Source of the DNA: Planctomycetales bacterium
GTDB taxonomy: Bacteria > Planctomycetota > Planctomycetia > Pirellulales > Thermoguttaceae
DNA length: 22,190 nt
Reading direction: 5' to 3'
NCBI GenBank assembly: GCA_007119795.1
Contig: SKOZ01000066.1
Coordinates: 1-22,190 of the forward strand
Made by a program: the position numbers and the translations under genes. The notes under the pieces were generated by a model that had not been told where the DNA came from, made no database searches, and was given only the letters and a program-made list of their open reading frames with translations. Shown here in pieces: positions 6,733 to 14,266 of this stretch (position 1 is the first letter of the stretch; each line of letters begins with the position of its first letter).

Positions 6733-7922
6733 GGACCATCGCCTGGGACATCTCGCCGGAGGAGTTTCGCCGCGTGCTCCGCACCCTGCGCTTCCGCTAT
6801 TTCAAGTGGGACGCCTTCACCTGCGGCGCCCTGCGGCTGCTGCCGGAGAGCATCGTCCTTTCGGCCGAGGAGCACCGCACGGTCGTGGAGACGGCGGAGC
6901 GGCTGGCGGCCGCCCTCCGCCGCCTCGAGCGGACCGTCCGTTCCCGCCCCGAGCTCCTGGCCCGGCTGGGGATTCCTTCCGCCGTGGCCGAGCTCATCCA
7001 GGCCGAGGGCGAGAGCGATCTGCAACTGGCGCGCTACGACTTCTTTCCGACGGTCGATGGGGGGTGGGCGGTATCGGAGTTCAACGAGGACGTGCCGGGG
7101 GGGTTCAACGAAGCGGTGGCGGCCGCGGAGGTGCTGGGGCCGTTCCACGACGGCTTCCACCTGGGGAATGAATTCGCTGCGGCCTTTCGGCGGGCTCTTC
7201 CCGCCGACGGCACCGTGGCCCTGATGTACGCCACCGGCTACTCGGAGGACTTGCAGCACATGCTGGTCCTGGAATCGCTGCTCCGCGATCGGGTGCAGAA
7301 GACGGTATTCTGCGCACCGGCCCACCTCGAGATGCGCCGGTCGCGGCCCATTGTCGGTGGGGAGCCGATCTCGGCGGTGGTGCGGTTTTATCCCGGGGAA
7401 TGGTTCCGCTACCTCTCCAATTGCCGTACCTGGCGGCGCGTTCTCCCGGAGTTGCCGGTGATGAACCCCTTCGGCCGCTTGATTTCGCAGAGCAAGCGGG
7501 TCTTTGCCTTGTGGAACGAGCCGGCGCTGGTGCCCGACGGCGACCGGGCCCTCTTCGCCTCGGTAACGCCGCACACGGAGTATTTCGGCGAGCGGCACGT
7601 GAAGCCCTTGCGGGCCGAGCCGGCGGCGTGGGTTCTCAAGGAGAGTTTCGGCCGGATGGGCGATTCGGTGACCATGGGATCGCTGGTCCCGGCAAGGGAA
7701 TGGGAGGAGGCGATCGGCCACGCCCGCAAGCAGCCCGATCGGTTCGTCGTGCAGCGCTGCTTTCGAGCGGCCCGGCTGGATTTCGCCGCTGGCCTCCTCT
7801 TTCCGGCCATCGGGGTGTATCTCATCAACGGCCGCTTCGCCGGGTACTATAGCCGGGTGGCGACCCTCCCCTTCCTGACGCACCAGGCGAGTTATGTCCC
7901 CACCGTGGTCGAAGCTGCTTGA
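6729..7922 (+). CDS. Glutathionylspermidine synthase-like ATP-grasp ligase
   Basis: 397 residues, close to E. coli YgiC/YjfC (about 386), which carry only the synthetase domain and no amidase domain. The N-terminal part has ARYDFFPTVDGGWAVSEFNE (101-120), matching the family's R-x-DF...G...E-x-N segment; Glu117 and Asn119 are the likely metal/ATP ligands by analogy. The middle holds a segment like the family's W-x-x-x-x-x-x-K region (MNPFGRLISQSKRVFALWNE, 245-264). WVLKESFGRMGDSV (301-314) corresponds to the nucleotide-binding Lys and the GReGxxV loop. The C-terminus has YLINGRFAGYYSRV (364-377), as in YgiC. The family joins a carboxylate to an amine using ATP; the substrate here is unknown, and YgiC/YjfC themselves have no settled glutathionylspermidine activity. 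GGGGGAG sits 8 bases before the start. It overlaps the upstream gene by 4 bases and the downstream gene by 29. A circularly permuted ATP-grasp of the DUF404 type is a less likely alternative. Confidence 0.8.
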   Translation: MRTIAWDISPEEFRRVLRTLRFRYFKWDAFTCGALRLLPESIVLSAEEHRTVVETAERLAAALRRLERTVRSRPELLARLGIPSAVAELIQAEGESDLQLARYDFFPTVDGGWAVSEFNEDVPGGFNEAVAAAEVLGPFHDGFHLGNEFAAAFRRALPADGTVALMYATGYSEDLQHMLVLESLLRDRVQKTVFCAPAHLEMRRSRPIVGGEPISAVVRFYPGEWFRYLSNCRTWRRVLPELPVMNPFGRLISQSKRVFALWNEPALVPDGDRALFASVTPHTEYFGERHVKPLRAEPAAWVLKESFGRMGDSVTMGSLVPAREWEEAIGHARKQPDRFVVQRCFRAARLDFAAGLLFPAIGVYLINGRFAGYYSRVATLPFLTHQASYVPTVVEAA

Positions 7923-8805
7923 CCTGCTCTCAGGGATCGGTCGGATCCGCTTGCCGCTGTGGTCCTCCCGCGCCGAGGTCACGGTGGGCGATCGCGGCGC
8001 GGCCGACGCCCTCGGCGGCGACGACTGGACTCGCTTTTTTTCGTCCGAGGCGCTCTTCGACGCCTGGAGCCCGCCTCCGCAGAGCCCCTGGGAGCCGTTC
8101 CACTGCGTGACCCTCTTCGCGGCCCTGGACCGCATCTGGCGCACCGCCGTCGGACCGGCACCGGAGGCATGGTTCACGGGGCGGGCTGCGCGGCCCTTCC
8201 CGGCACCGGCATGGGTGGATGCCGGCGCCTGGGCCTTCCTCGATCTTCCCGGTCCCCAGAGTGTGGCCGTGGGAGCGTGGCTCTGTGCCGGAGCCTCGTA
8301 CCAGACCGCGTGCACCTTCGACAACTGGCCGCACCGGCAGGGGCTGGTGCATCCCGAGCGGGTCCTGGCGGCCCTGCTCCGCTATGCCCCGGTGGCGGCC
8401 GCTGCCCGCGAGCGTCTCGATGCGCGGTCGCCGCCGGTGTGGATTTGCGATCGCGATCGCCTGGGGAAACGCAAGGGCCGCCCCCTCGAATTCGACAACC
8501 GCTACTTCCTCGACGACTCGATCCTTCCCGGGCCCGACCTCCTCCGCGGGGCCGGCATCCACACGCTGGTCTACGTCGCGGAGCACCCGTTGCAGGAGGA
8601 ATCGGCCGACCTCTCGGCCTACTTCCGGCTCCTCGAGGGGCAGGGAATCCGCCTCCTCCGTGCCGGGATCGACGACGACGCCACATGGCAGCAGCCCCAG
8701 CCCTTTCGGCCGTCGCGGCGCACTTTCCGCCAACGTGGTTTTTTTCGGTCCACTGCGGGCGGATTCGGGGCACCGATCCCGGAACCCTCGTCCAGCTCGG
8801 GGTGA
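7894..8805 (+). CDS. Uncharacterised protein, third gene of the ATP-grasp operon
   Basis: 303 residues with no family I recognise. It has no signal peptide or clear membrane helix and is rich in Trp, Phe and Pro. Visible landmarks are FHCVTLFAALDRIW (69-82), TCFDNWPH-like sequence near residue 145, and a compact motif VWICDRDRLGKRKG (186-199) followed by LEFDNRYFLDDSILPG and GAGIHTLVYVAE, which look like the best candidate for an active-site or binding region because acidic and aromatic residues cluster there. The last 40 residues are Arg/Ser/Gly-rich and probably disordered. Its start lies 29 bases inside the preceding gene with only a weak GGCGAG nearby, which suggests coupled translation. 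The context suggests a partner of the ATP-grasp ligase and DUF350-like protein, perhaps a substrate carrier or second enzyme, but this is inference. It converges with pfkA, with stops only 9 bases apart. Confidence 0.72.
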   Translation: MSPPWSKLLDLLSGIGRIRLPLWSSRAEVTVGDRGAADALGGDDWTRFFSSEALFDAWSPPPQSPWEPFHCVTLFAALDRIWRTAVGPAPEAWFTGRAARPFPAPAWVDAGAWAFLDLPGPQSVAVGAWLCAGASYQTACTFDNWPHRQGLVHPERVLAALLRYAPVAAAARERLDARSPPVWICDRDRLGKRKGRPLEFDNRYFLDDSILPGPDLLRGAGIHTLVYVAEHPLQEESADLSAYFRLLEGQGIRLLRAGIDDDATWQQPQPFRPSRRTFRQRGFFRSTAGGFGAPIPEPSSSSG

Positions 8806-8814
8806 CCGGCGGCT

Positions 8815-9804
8815 TCAGCTTGCCATGGTCTCGAGCAGAACCACGTACTCGGGGGGGACCGGATTGTGTCCGGCGACGGCGTCGGGAAGGGGGGTGAGGA
8901 CGAGCCGGCCCAGGATCTCCCCGGCCATCACACCGGTGGCGCCGGAGAGGATGGACCTCACGGCGAAGTCGCCCAGGCGGCTGGCGAGGATGCGGTCGGC
9001 CGGTGCGGGCGAACCGCCGCGCTGCAGGTGGCCCAGGGTGACGACGCGCGAGGGGAAGGGACAGCCGGCGGTGATGAGATCCTCGTTGAGCTTCTGCGCG
9101 CCGCCGTGTTCATCCCCTTCGGCGACCACGATGAGGATCGACTTCTTTCCCCGCGCCTTGAGGCGATCGAGCTGGGCCACGATCTCGGAGATGCTCGTGG
9201 TTGTCTCGGGGATGGCGGCGATCTCCGCTCCGGCCGCCAGTGCGGTGAAGAGGCCGATGTAGCCGCTGTACCGGCCCATGACCTCGACGAGGAACATCCG
9301 CTCGTGGCTCTCGGCGGTATCGCGGAGCTTGTCGACCGCTTCGACGGCCGTCTGCACGGCGGTGGCGAAACCGATCGTGTAGTCGGTGCCCCTTAAGTCG
9401 TTGTCGATCGTGCCCGGGCAACCGACGATTCGGCCGTCCCAATGGTCGGCGAGATCGACGGCGCCGCGGAAGGTGCCGTCGCCGCCGATGGGTATGAGGG
9501 CGTCGATCTGCTGCTTGCGGAGATTCGCGGCGGCGGCCTCGCGGCCCTCGGGCGTGCGGAAGGCGGCGCATCGGCTGGAGTGGAGGATCGTTCCCCCGCG
9601 GTAGATCAGGTCGGAGACGCTGCGGAGGATCATGTGGGGCTCGCCGTCCTCGCCGATGAAGAAGTCCTCGTCGAGGATGCCCTGGTAGCCGCGGCGGATG
9701 CCGATCACCTCGTGGCCGGCGGCCACCGCAGAGCGGACCACGGCCCGCACGCAGGCATTCATCCCCGGGGCATCGCCCCCGCTGCAGAAGACACCGATGC
9801 GCAT
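8815..9804 (-). CDS. pfkA: ATP-dependent 6-phosphofructokinase
   Basis: 329 residues, close to the 320 of E. coli PfkA. It phosphorylates fructose 6-phosphate to fructose 1,6-bisphosphate in glycolysis. The nucleotide loop is at residues 8-16 (SGGDAPGMN), and IGGDGTF (106-112) has Gly at position 110, where pyrophosphate-dependent enzymes carry Asp. PGTIDNDLRGTDYTIGF (130-146) has Gly131 where PPi enzymes have Lys, and contains the likely catalytic Asp134. MGRYSG (176-181) and LGHLQRGGSP (257-266) are substrate and structural motifs. Both specificity positions support ATP as donor. The ATG at 9804 is chosen because the glycolytic fold starts at MRIGVFCSGG and AGAGGAA lies about 6 bases upstream; the open frame to 9927 adds unrelated sequence. 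The gene stands alone, divergent from the methyltransferase at 10080 and convergent with the unknown gene at 7894-8805. Confidence 0.95.
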   Translation of the reverse strand: MRIGVFCSGGDAPGMNACVRAVVRSAVAAGHEVIGIRRGYQGILDEDFFIGEDGEPHMILRSVSDLIYRGGTILHSSRCAAFRTPEGREAAAANLRKQQIDALIPIGGDGTFRGAVDLADHWDGRIVGCPGTIDNDLRGTDYTIGFATAVQTAVEAVDKLRDTAESHERMFLVEVMGRYSGYIGLFTALAAGAEIAAIPETTTSISEIVAQLDRLKARGKKSILIVVAEGDEHGGAQKLNEDLITAGCPFPSRVVTLGHLQRGGSPAPADRILASRLGDFAVRSILSGATGVMAGEILGRLVLTPLPDAVAGHNPVPPEYVVLLETMAS

Positions 9805-9948
9805 ATTCCGTTCCTCTGCGAAGACGTCAAATCCGGAGTCGGCCGTTCGCCCCGCCGGCACACCGCGCGTGCCGCTGTTTGGGGACCCAGGATAGCCCTC
9901 CCGCCGCCAGACAACAAGGAGCCCCACAGCCCGGCCATCCCGGGAGCG

Positions 9949-9962
9949 TCGCCGATCGGCGA
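9949..9962. promoter_or_regulatory. Perfect 14-base palindrome, possible operator
   Basis: TCGCCGATCGGCGA reads the same on both strands. It lies near the middle of the divergent intergenic region, about 145 bases upstream of pfkA and 117 bases upstream of the methyltransferase gene. A dimeric regulator could bind such a site, but GC-rich DNA produces palindromes by chance and no second copy was noticed in the window. Confidence 0.25.
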
Positions 9963-10043
9963 TGTTCGCCGTCGACCCCAGCTGCGGCTGCCCCCGGGCC
10001 GGGCGGGAGGAACGAAGTCCCGGCCACCCTCCCCGCCACCACC

Positions 10044-10072
10044 TTGTACGATCCCGCCGGCGCCGTTTTACT
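10044..10072 (+). promoter_or_regulatory. Weak promoter-like pair implying a leaderless transcript
   Basis: TTGTAC at 10044-10049 and TTTACT at 10067-10072 are separated by 17 bases and match the -35 and -10 consensus at three and four of six positions. If used, transcription would begin at about the ATG at 10080. The only purine-rich stretch (GAGGG, 10075-10079) directly abuts the start codon, too close for a normal Shine-Dalgarno site. Confidence 0.22.
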
Positions 10073-10079
10073 GTGAGGG

Positions 10080-10952
10080 ATGATCGACTCGCAAGGGTAT
10101 CGGCTGCTCGACTGCGGTGACGGCCGCCGGTTGGATCGCTTCGGGACGCGCTGTCTGGACCGCCCCGCCCCCGCGGTGGCGCGGGTGGCGCGCGGGGACC
10201 CCTCGCTGTGGTCCCAAGCCGACGCCCGCTTCGTGCGAACGAAGGGTGACTGCGGCGAATGGGTTGAGTCTCGCCCCCTGCCGGCGCGGTGGACGATCGA
10301 CTTGGAAGGGCTGGTCTTCGAACTGAAGCAGAGCGGGGTCGGTCACGTGGGGCTCTTCCCAGAGCAGCTTGTCAACTGGCGGTGGGTGGCGGAGAAAGTC
10401 AGCCGGATCACGGCCGCGGGAGGTCGGATGCGGTTGCTGAACCTCTTCGCCTACACGGGGGGAACCACCCTGGCGGCAGCGGCAGCCGGTGCTCACGTGG
10501 TCCACGTCGACGCCGCGAGCAACGTCGTGGCCTGGGCCCGCCGCAATGCGGAGCTTTCCGGACTGGAGGGAGCGCCGATCCGCTGGATCGCCGAGGATGC
10601 CCGCAAGTTCGTCAAGCGGCAGATCGCCCGGGGAAACCGCTACGAGGCCATCGTCCTCGATCCGCCGAGCTACGGCCACGGTCCGCGGGGTGAGGTCTGG
10701 CGACTGGCAACCCACTTGACCCAACTATTGGAGGCTTGTCTCTCCCTTCTTGGAGAGGGCAGTTTCCTCTTGCTCACATGCCACACTCCCCGTTTTGACG
10801 CCCCACGCCTGAAGGCGATGCTTGCCGGAGTACTGAGATCGGCGGGGCGCGGCGGGGGTATCCATGCCGCGCCGCTGGCCCTTCGTGCCGAGACGGGTCG
10901 TTCGCTGCCCAGCGGCGTGGTGGTGCGGTGGACGGCAGGTGACGAAGTCTAG
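10080..10952 (+). CDS. Class I SAM-dependent (RlmI-like) RNA methyltransferase
   Basis: 290 residues. The N-terminus (YRLLDCGDGRRLDRFG, 7-22, then RPAPAVAR) is the small domain typical of a bacterial family of RlmI-related methyltransferases without a PUA domain. The Rossmann methyltransferase core begins at about 117: motif I is LLNLFAYTGGTTLAAAAAG (119-137), with VDAASN (143-148) as the acidic strand end that holds S-adenosylmethionine and DARKF (173-177) as motif III. Motif IV, DPPSYGHGP (194-202), binds the target base; such motifs occur in 23S rRNA cytosine-C5 and related enzymes. The substrate is not known. The ATG at 10080 is needed to keep the conserved N-terminal block, but its GAGGG abuts the start codon, so translation may be leaderless. 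The next gene begins 88 bases downstream. Confidence 0.85.
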   Translation: MIDSQGYRLLDCGDGRRLDRFGTRCLDRPAPAVARVARGDPSLWSQADARFVRTKGDCGEWVESRPLPARWTIDLEGLVFELKQSGVGHVGLFPEQLVNWRWVAEKVSRITAAGGRMRLLNLFAYTGGTTLAAAAAGAHVVHVDAASNVVAWARRNAELSGLEGAPIRWIAEDARKFVKRQIARGNRYEAIVLDPPSYGHGPRGEVWRLATHLTQLLEACLSLLGEGSFLLLTCHTPRFDAPRLKAMLAGVLRSAGRGGGIHAAPLALRAETGRSLPSGVVVRWTAGDEV

Positions 10953-11040
10953 CGCCCCGCCTTGCTGGAGGGGCGCGCGCCGTCTTAGAATGGAACGACA
11001 CTTTTCCCCCGTCCTCGAGACTCGACCGGCCGGCTGGATG

Positions 11041-12027
11041 ATGGCTGAGGATTATTACAAGACGTTAGGAGTCCGCCGCGACGCAAGTCAGGAGGAGATC
11101 CAGGCCGCCTACCGCGAACTGGCACGCAAGTACCACCCTGACCTGAATCCCGACGACAAGACGGCCAAGAAAAGATTCCAAGAGGTCCAGGCGGCGTTCG
11201 ACGTTCTCGGAAACTCCGAGAAGCGGGAAATGTACGACCGCTACGGGAGCTCTTTCGAGACCATGGGGGCGGGGGGTGCTGGGGGTCCGGGCGGGGGCCC
11301 CTACTGGCAGGCCAATCGGGGGCCAGCAGGGGGTGGTGGTTTCTCGTTCGAAGACGTCGATCTGAGCCAGTTCTTCGGCGAGCGTTTTGGCGAAGAGCCT
11401 GCCGGAGGGTTCGCCGATCTCTTTTCGCAGTTTCGCCGCCAGGCCCCCGGAACGACCCGGGGCGGGACGCGGGGGGCACGAAGAGGGCAGGACTTCCAGG
11501 AGGAGATCACTATCCCCTTTCAGACGGCGGTCACCGGTGGCGAGATCGACGTTGCCCTGCAGCGGGAACCCGGTCAGTTTGAGACGATCCGTGTGAAGAT
11601 CCCTGCGGGGATCGAAGACGGGAAGAAGATCCGCCTCCGTGGCCAAGGCGGGAAACCGCCGCGCGCAGGCCGGGCTGGAGACTTGCTGCTCGTCGTCCGC
11701 GTAGCATCGCATCCCCACTTCACTCGCCGCGGGAACCACCTCCATGTCCGCGTGCCGGTCACGCTGGCCGAGGCGGCCGCGGGCGCGAAGGTCGATGTCC
11801 CCACGCCAGGGGGGACGGTATCGCTCCGCGTGCCCGTCGGCACCTCGAGCGGGACGAAGCTCCGCATCAAGGGGCATGGCGTGGTGGGCAAAGATGGCAC
11901 CCGGGGGGACCTCATTGCCGAAATCCAGGTCATGCTCCCGCCGCATCTGGATGACGAGAGCCTCGAGATGATCCGCAAGATCGACGCCCGCCACCCTTCG
12001 TCGCCCCGCGCCGAACTGCGGTGGTAG
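11041..12027 (+). CDS. J-domain co-chaperone, DnaJ type II (CbpA-like, no zinc finger)
   Basis: 328 residues. The J domain covers about 4-70: DYYKTLGV, helix II, the HPD motif at 32-34 (KYHPDLNP), and a QEVQAAFDVLGNSEKREMYD helix IV. This domain stimulates DnaK ATPase activity. A Gly/Phe-rich region follows at 76-130 (many GGxGG runs and FxFEDVDLSQFFGERFG). DnaJ C-terminal substrate-binding and dimerisation domains span 151-310, with EEITIPFQTAVTGGE and the LRIKGHGV segment. No CxxCxGxG repeats occur, so this is the zinc-free class. MAEDYYKTLGV is a standard start; the ATG just before (11038) and one at 10990 are also in frame. No strong ribosome binding site is seen. The gene is followed after 82 bases by rnpA. 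Confidence 0.92.
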   Translation: MAEDYYKTLGVRRDASQEEIQAAYRELARKYHPDLNPDDKTAKKRFQEVQAAFDVLGNSEKREMYDRYGSSFETMGAGGAGGPGGGPYWQANRGPAGGGGFSFEDVDLSQFFGERFGEEPAGGFADLFSQFRRQAPGTTRGGTRGARRGQDFQEEITIPFQTAVTGGEIDVALQREPGQFETIRVKIPAGIEDGKKIRLRGQGGKPPRAGRAGDLLLVVRVASHPHFTRRGNHLHVRVPVTLAEAAAGAKVDVPTPGGTVSLRVPVGTSSGTKLRIKGHGVVGKDGTRGDLIAEIQVMLPPHLDDESLEMIRKIDARHPSSPRAELRW

Positions 12028-12109
12028 CGCGGAGCCGCGGCGAGCCGTTAGGGTGACCTGCGCCGTGCGACAACTGCCGCAGGGCGCGGCACACGCGGGG
12101 ATCCCCTCC

Positions 12110-12538
12110 ATGACCGAGCAGCCCTCTCGACCCGCCCACCCCCCTCGACCCGTCGAGGGCCGTGATGTATCGGCCGCTCGAGGAGCGCGTTTCCCGCGTA
12201 TGGTGCGGATCCGCAAGAAGGCGGAGTTCGAGCGGGCTTACCGGCTTCGCTGTACGGCGGGCGACGACCGCCTGCTCGTCTTCGGGTATCCCAACGGGTG
12301 CGACTATCCGCGGCTGGGCGTTTCCGTTTCGCGAAAGCTGGGCGGCGCCGTGGCCCGCAACCGCTGGAAACGGCTCCTCCGCGAGGCCTTCCGGCTCTCT
12401 CGCCCGCAGCTTCCGGCAGGGTTGGACCTCATTCTGATCCCCCGTGGGAATGCGGAGCCCGATCTCTCCGGCCTGATGCGGTCGCTGCCGCGGTTGGCCG
12501 GGCGCGTGGCTCGCAAGGTGGCGAGGTCCCGAGAATGA
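12110..12538 (+). CDS. rnpA: Ribonuclease P protein component
   Basis: 142 residues from the ATG at 12110. RnpA helps the RNase P RNA bind pre-tRNA and metal during 5' end maturation. The conserved core starts at RFPRMVRIRKKAEFERAYR (27-45) and includes the signature RNR loop in KLGGAVARNRWKRLLREAFR (76-95). The basic helices and total size fit the family. The first 25 residues are Pro/Arg-rich and not conserved, so the true start is uncertain: an ATG at 12200 gives 112 residues but would remove the RFPR segment, and its GAGGAG (12180-12185) lies 14 bases away. In most bacteria rpmH sits directly before rnpA; here a J-domain gene does and no rpmH fits in the gap. The stop overlaps the yidD start as ATGA, the usual coupling of this gene pair. 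Confidence 0.92.
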   Translation: MTEQPSRPAHPPRPVEGRDVSAARGARFPRMVRIRKKAEFERAYRLRCTAGDDRLLVFGYPNGCDYPRLGVSVSRKLGGAVARNRWKRLLREAFRLSRPQLPAGLDLILIPRGNAEPDLSGLMRSLPRLAGRVARKVARSRE

Positions 12539-12780
12539 AAGGCCGACGCTGGATCGCGCGGATCGCCAGCCTGCCGGCCGCTATCCTGATCGCCATGGTG
12601 CGGGTATACCAAATCGTGCTCAGCCCCCTGCTCGGCGCCCACTGCCGCTTCGAGCCCACCTGCAGCGCGTACTTCATCGAGGCGGTCCGGAAGTACGGCG
12701 CCATCCGCGGATCCTTGCGGGGGTTATGGCGGATCTGCCGGTGCAACCCATTCTGCCGCGGGGGGTGCGATCCGCCGTAA
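12535..12780 (+). CDS. yidD: Membrane protein insertion efficiency factor YidD
   Basis: 81 residues, standard for this small family that assists YidC-dependent insertion of membrane proteins at the inner face of the cytoplasmic membrane. A hydrophobic N-terminal stretch (ASLPAAILIAMVRVYQIVL) is followed by the family block SPLLGAHCRFEPTCSAYFIE with its Cys residues, KYGAIRGSLRGLWRICRCNP, and a final cysteine-containing FCRGGCDPP. It starts 4 bases inside rnpA with GAGG 8 bases upstream. In many genomes yidC follows; here a 121-base gap leads instead to outer-membrane protein genes. In that gap I see no gene, only a short CCGGCC...CCGG stem candidate near 12826-12839. Confidence 0.95.
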   Translation: MKGRRWIARIASLPAAILIAMVRVYQIVLSPLLGAHCRFEPTCSAYFIEAVRKYGAIRGSLRGLWRICRCNPFCRGGCDPP

Positions 12781-12901
12781 CGCCGGCCGTCTGCATCGAG
12801 CCTATCTGGTGACTTGGCAGAAACCGGCCTTGACCGGGGGGGGAACCGCAGGTATTCAATGGCCTCTCGAATCCCCATGCGAACCGCAAAGGGACCCTGA
12901 C

Positions 12902-14215
12902 GTGCCCGCCACGCCAAGATCACCTCTTCCCTCAGCCGCCGGGCACGGGTTCGCCGCTGCGCCGCGGGCGAACGGCTACGGGCTATCGGTCGTGTTTCTC
13001 CTCGGGGTGCTCGTCCCCCCGGCGGCGGCCCAGTCGACCTCGCTGCCCAGCAGTATGCCGGCAACCTCGGCGATGCCGGTGCCCGCAGGCGGTAGCGCTG
13101 GCGGGTCGGTCTATGCGCCGGCTTCCCCTTATTCCCCGGCCGCCCCGCAGTACGCGCCTGCCCCCGCCACGGCACCGGGTGCGACGACAACACCGCCGTA
13201 CACGGCTCCCTCATCACCGTACCAACCGCCGGGCGGCTTTGCCCCATCGGCGCCCGTGCCTCCAGCCCTCCCCGACGCCGGACCTCCTCCAGGGGACCTG
13301 GGGGGGATGCAGCTTCCTCCGCCGTCTTGGGATCCGTACGCAACGCCCGGTGCCCAGCCGCCCGCTCTCTTCCCCCAGGATTACTATTTTCCCGGGTCAG
13401 CTTACCAGACGACGGAGACGCTGCGACGCTTCCTGGAGGAGATCCGCGCCGAATACACGTGGATACCGGCGTCGGGAGGCCAGCGGAAGTTCGGCGTCGA
13501 TGACGTGGAGCTCAGCGCCACCTTCACCATTCCGTTCCTTTACAGCACGCAACATCCCCTCTTGATCACGCCCGGATTCGCCTCGCACTTTTGGAGCGGC
13601 CCCATTTCCGAGGGGCCCCAGCCGGCGGATATGCCCCCGAACGCCTTCAGTGCGTATCTCGACGCGGCCTGGAACCCCCAGGTGACCCCATGGCTGGGCG
13701 CCGAACTGGGCTTTCGCACCGGGGTCTATTCGGATTACCGCAAGGTGACCACCGATAGCCTGCGTTTCATGGGCCACGGTCTGGCGGTCCTCTCCCTGAC
13801 GCCCTCGGTGCAGGTGAAAGCCGGAGCGGTCTACCTGGACCGCAACCGGGTGAAGATCCTTCCGGCGGGGGGACTCGTTTGGATGCCCAATCCCGACGTC
13901 CGCTTCGACATCCTGTTCCCCAATCCCATGGCCTCGCGGCGGCTGATGGACCTGGGCGACACCCAACTCTGGGCCTATGTTCGTGGAGAATACGGCGGCG
14001 GGAACTGGGCGGTGCAGCGGGTGGACGGGACCTTCGAGCGGGTCGACTACAACGACCTGCGCGTGATGGCCGGTATCGACTTCGACCGCGCCGCGGGGCT
14101 GAGCGGCCTGTTCGAAGTGGGCGTGGCCTTCGACCGCGAGATCGTCTACCGCAGTCCCACGCCCACGTTCCGCCCCGAACCGGCGGTGGTGCTGCGCGCG
14201 GGCCTTGTCTACTAA
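12902..14215 (+). CDS. Outer-membrane beta-barrel protein, DUF6268-like (copy 1)
   Basis: 437 residues from a GTG at 12902, chosen because AAAGGGA (12888-12894) lies 7 bases upstream and the resulting N-terminus is a proper signal peptide: Arg22, hydrophobic core GLSVVFLLGVLVPP, cleavage after AAA at about residue 43. The frame is open from 12809, so a longer form is possible. Residues 47-158 are a low-complexity linker rich in Pro, Ala, Ser, Tyr and Gly, presumably disordered or surface-spanning. From about 165 onward alternating aromatic and polar strands suggest a beta-barrel: LLITPGFASHFWSGP, GFRTGVYSDYRK, VKAGAVYLDRNRVKILPAGG, ending in VVLRAGLVY with a C-terminal aromatic typical of outer-membrane insertion. 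The next gene encodes a clear paralogue. Role unknown; structural or porin-like is a guess. Confidence 0.75.
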   Translation: MPATPRSPLPSAAGHGFAAAPRANGYGLSVVFLLGVLVPPAAAQSTSLPSSMPATSAMPVPAGGSAGGSVYAPASPYSPAAPQYAPAPATAPGATTTPPYTAPSSPYQPPGGFAPSAPVPPALPDAGPPPGDLGGMQLPPPSWDPYATPGAQPPALFPQDYYFPGSAYQTTETLRRFLEEIRAEYTWIPASGGQRKFGVDDVELSATFTIPFLYSTQHPLLITPGFASHFWSGPISEGPQPADMPPNAFSAYLDAAWNPQVTPWLGAELGFRTGVYSDYRKVTTDSLRFMGHGLAVLSLTPSVQVKAGAVYLDRNRVKILPAGGLVWMPNPDVRFDILFPNPMASRRLMDLGDTQLWAYVRGEYGGGNWAVQRVDGTFERVDYNDLRVMAGIDFDRAAGLSGLFEVGVAFDREIVYRSPTPTFRPEPAVVLRAGLVY

Positions 14216-14266
14216 CACGCCACGCGCCGTCCCCTGGCAACCCCGACGGTCGCGCGATAGAACCCG

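Larger units (their letters stand above)
9805..10079. other. Divergent intergenic region between pfkA and the methyltransferase gene
   Basis: 275 bases that should hold promoters for both outward-facing genes. It contains a perfect palindrome at 9949-9962 and a promoter-like pair right before the methyltransferase start. It remains GC-rich, with runs of C and G around 9995-10050. No open frame in it has a credible start site and family features. Confidence 0.4.

Noticed and set aside
6657..8324. A 555-codon open frame antisense to the ATP-grasp operon
   Set aside because: The sense frames carry clear family motifs and overlapping starts and stops; the antisense product has none.
12809..12901. 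A longer start for the first barrel protein
   Set aside because: The added residues are polar and would bury the signal peptide; the GTG at 12902 has a good AAAGGGA site at proper distance.
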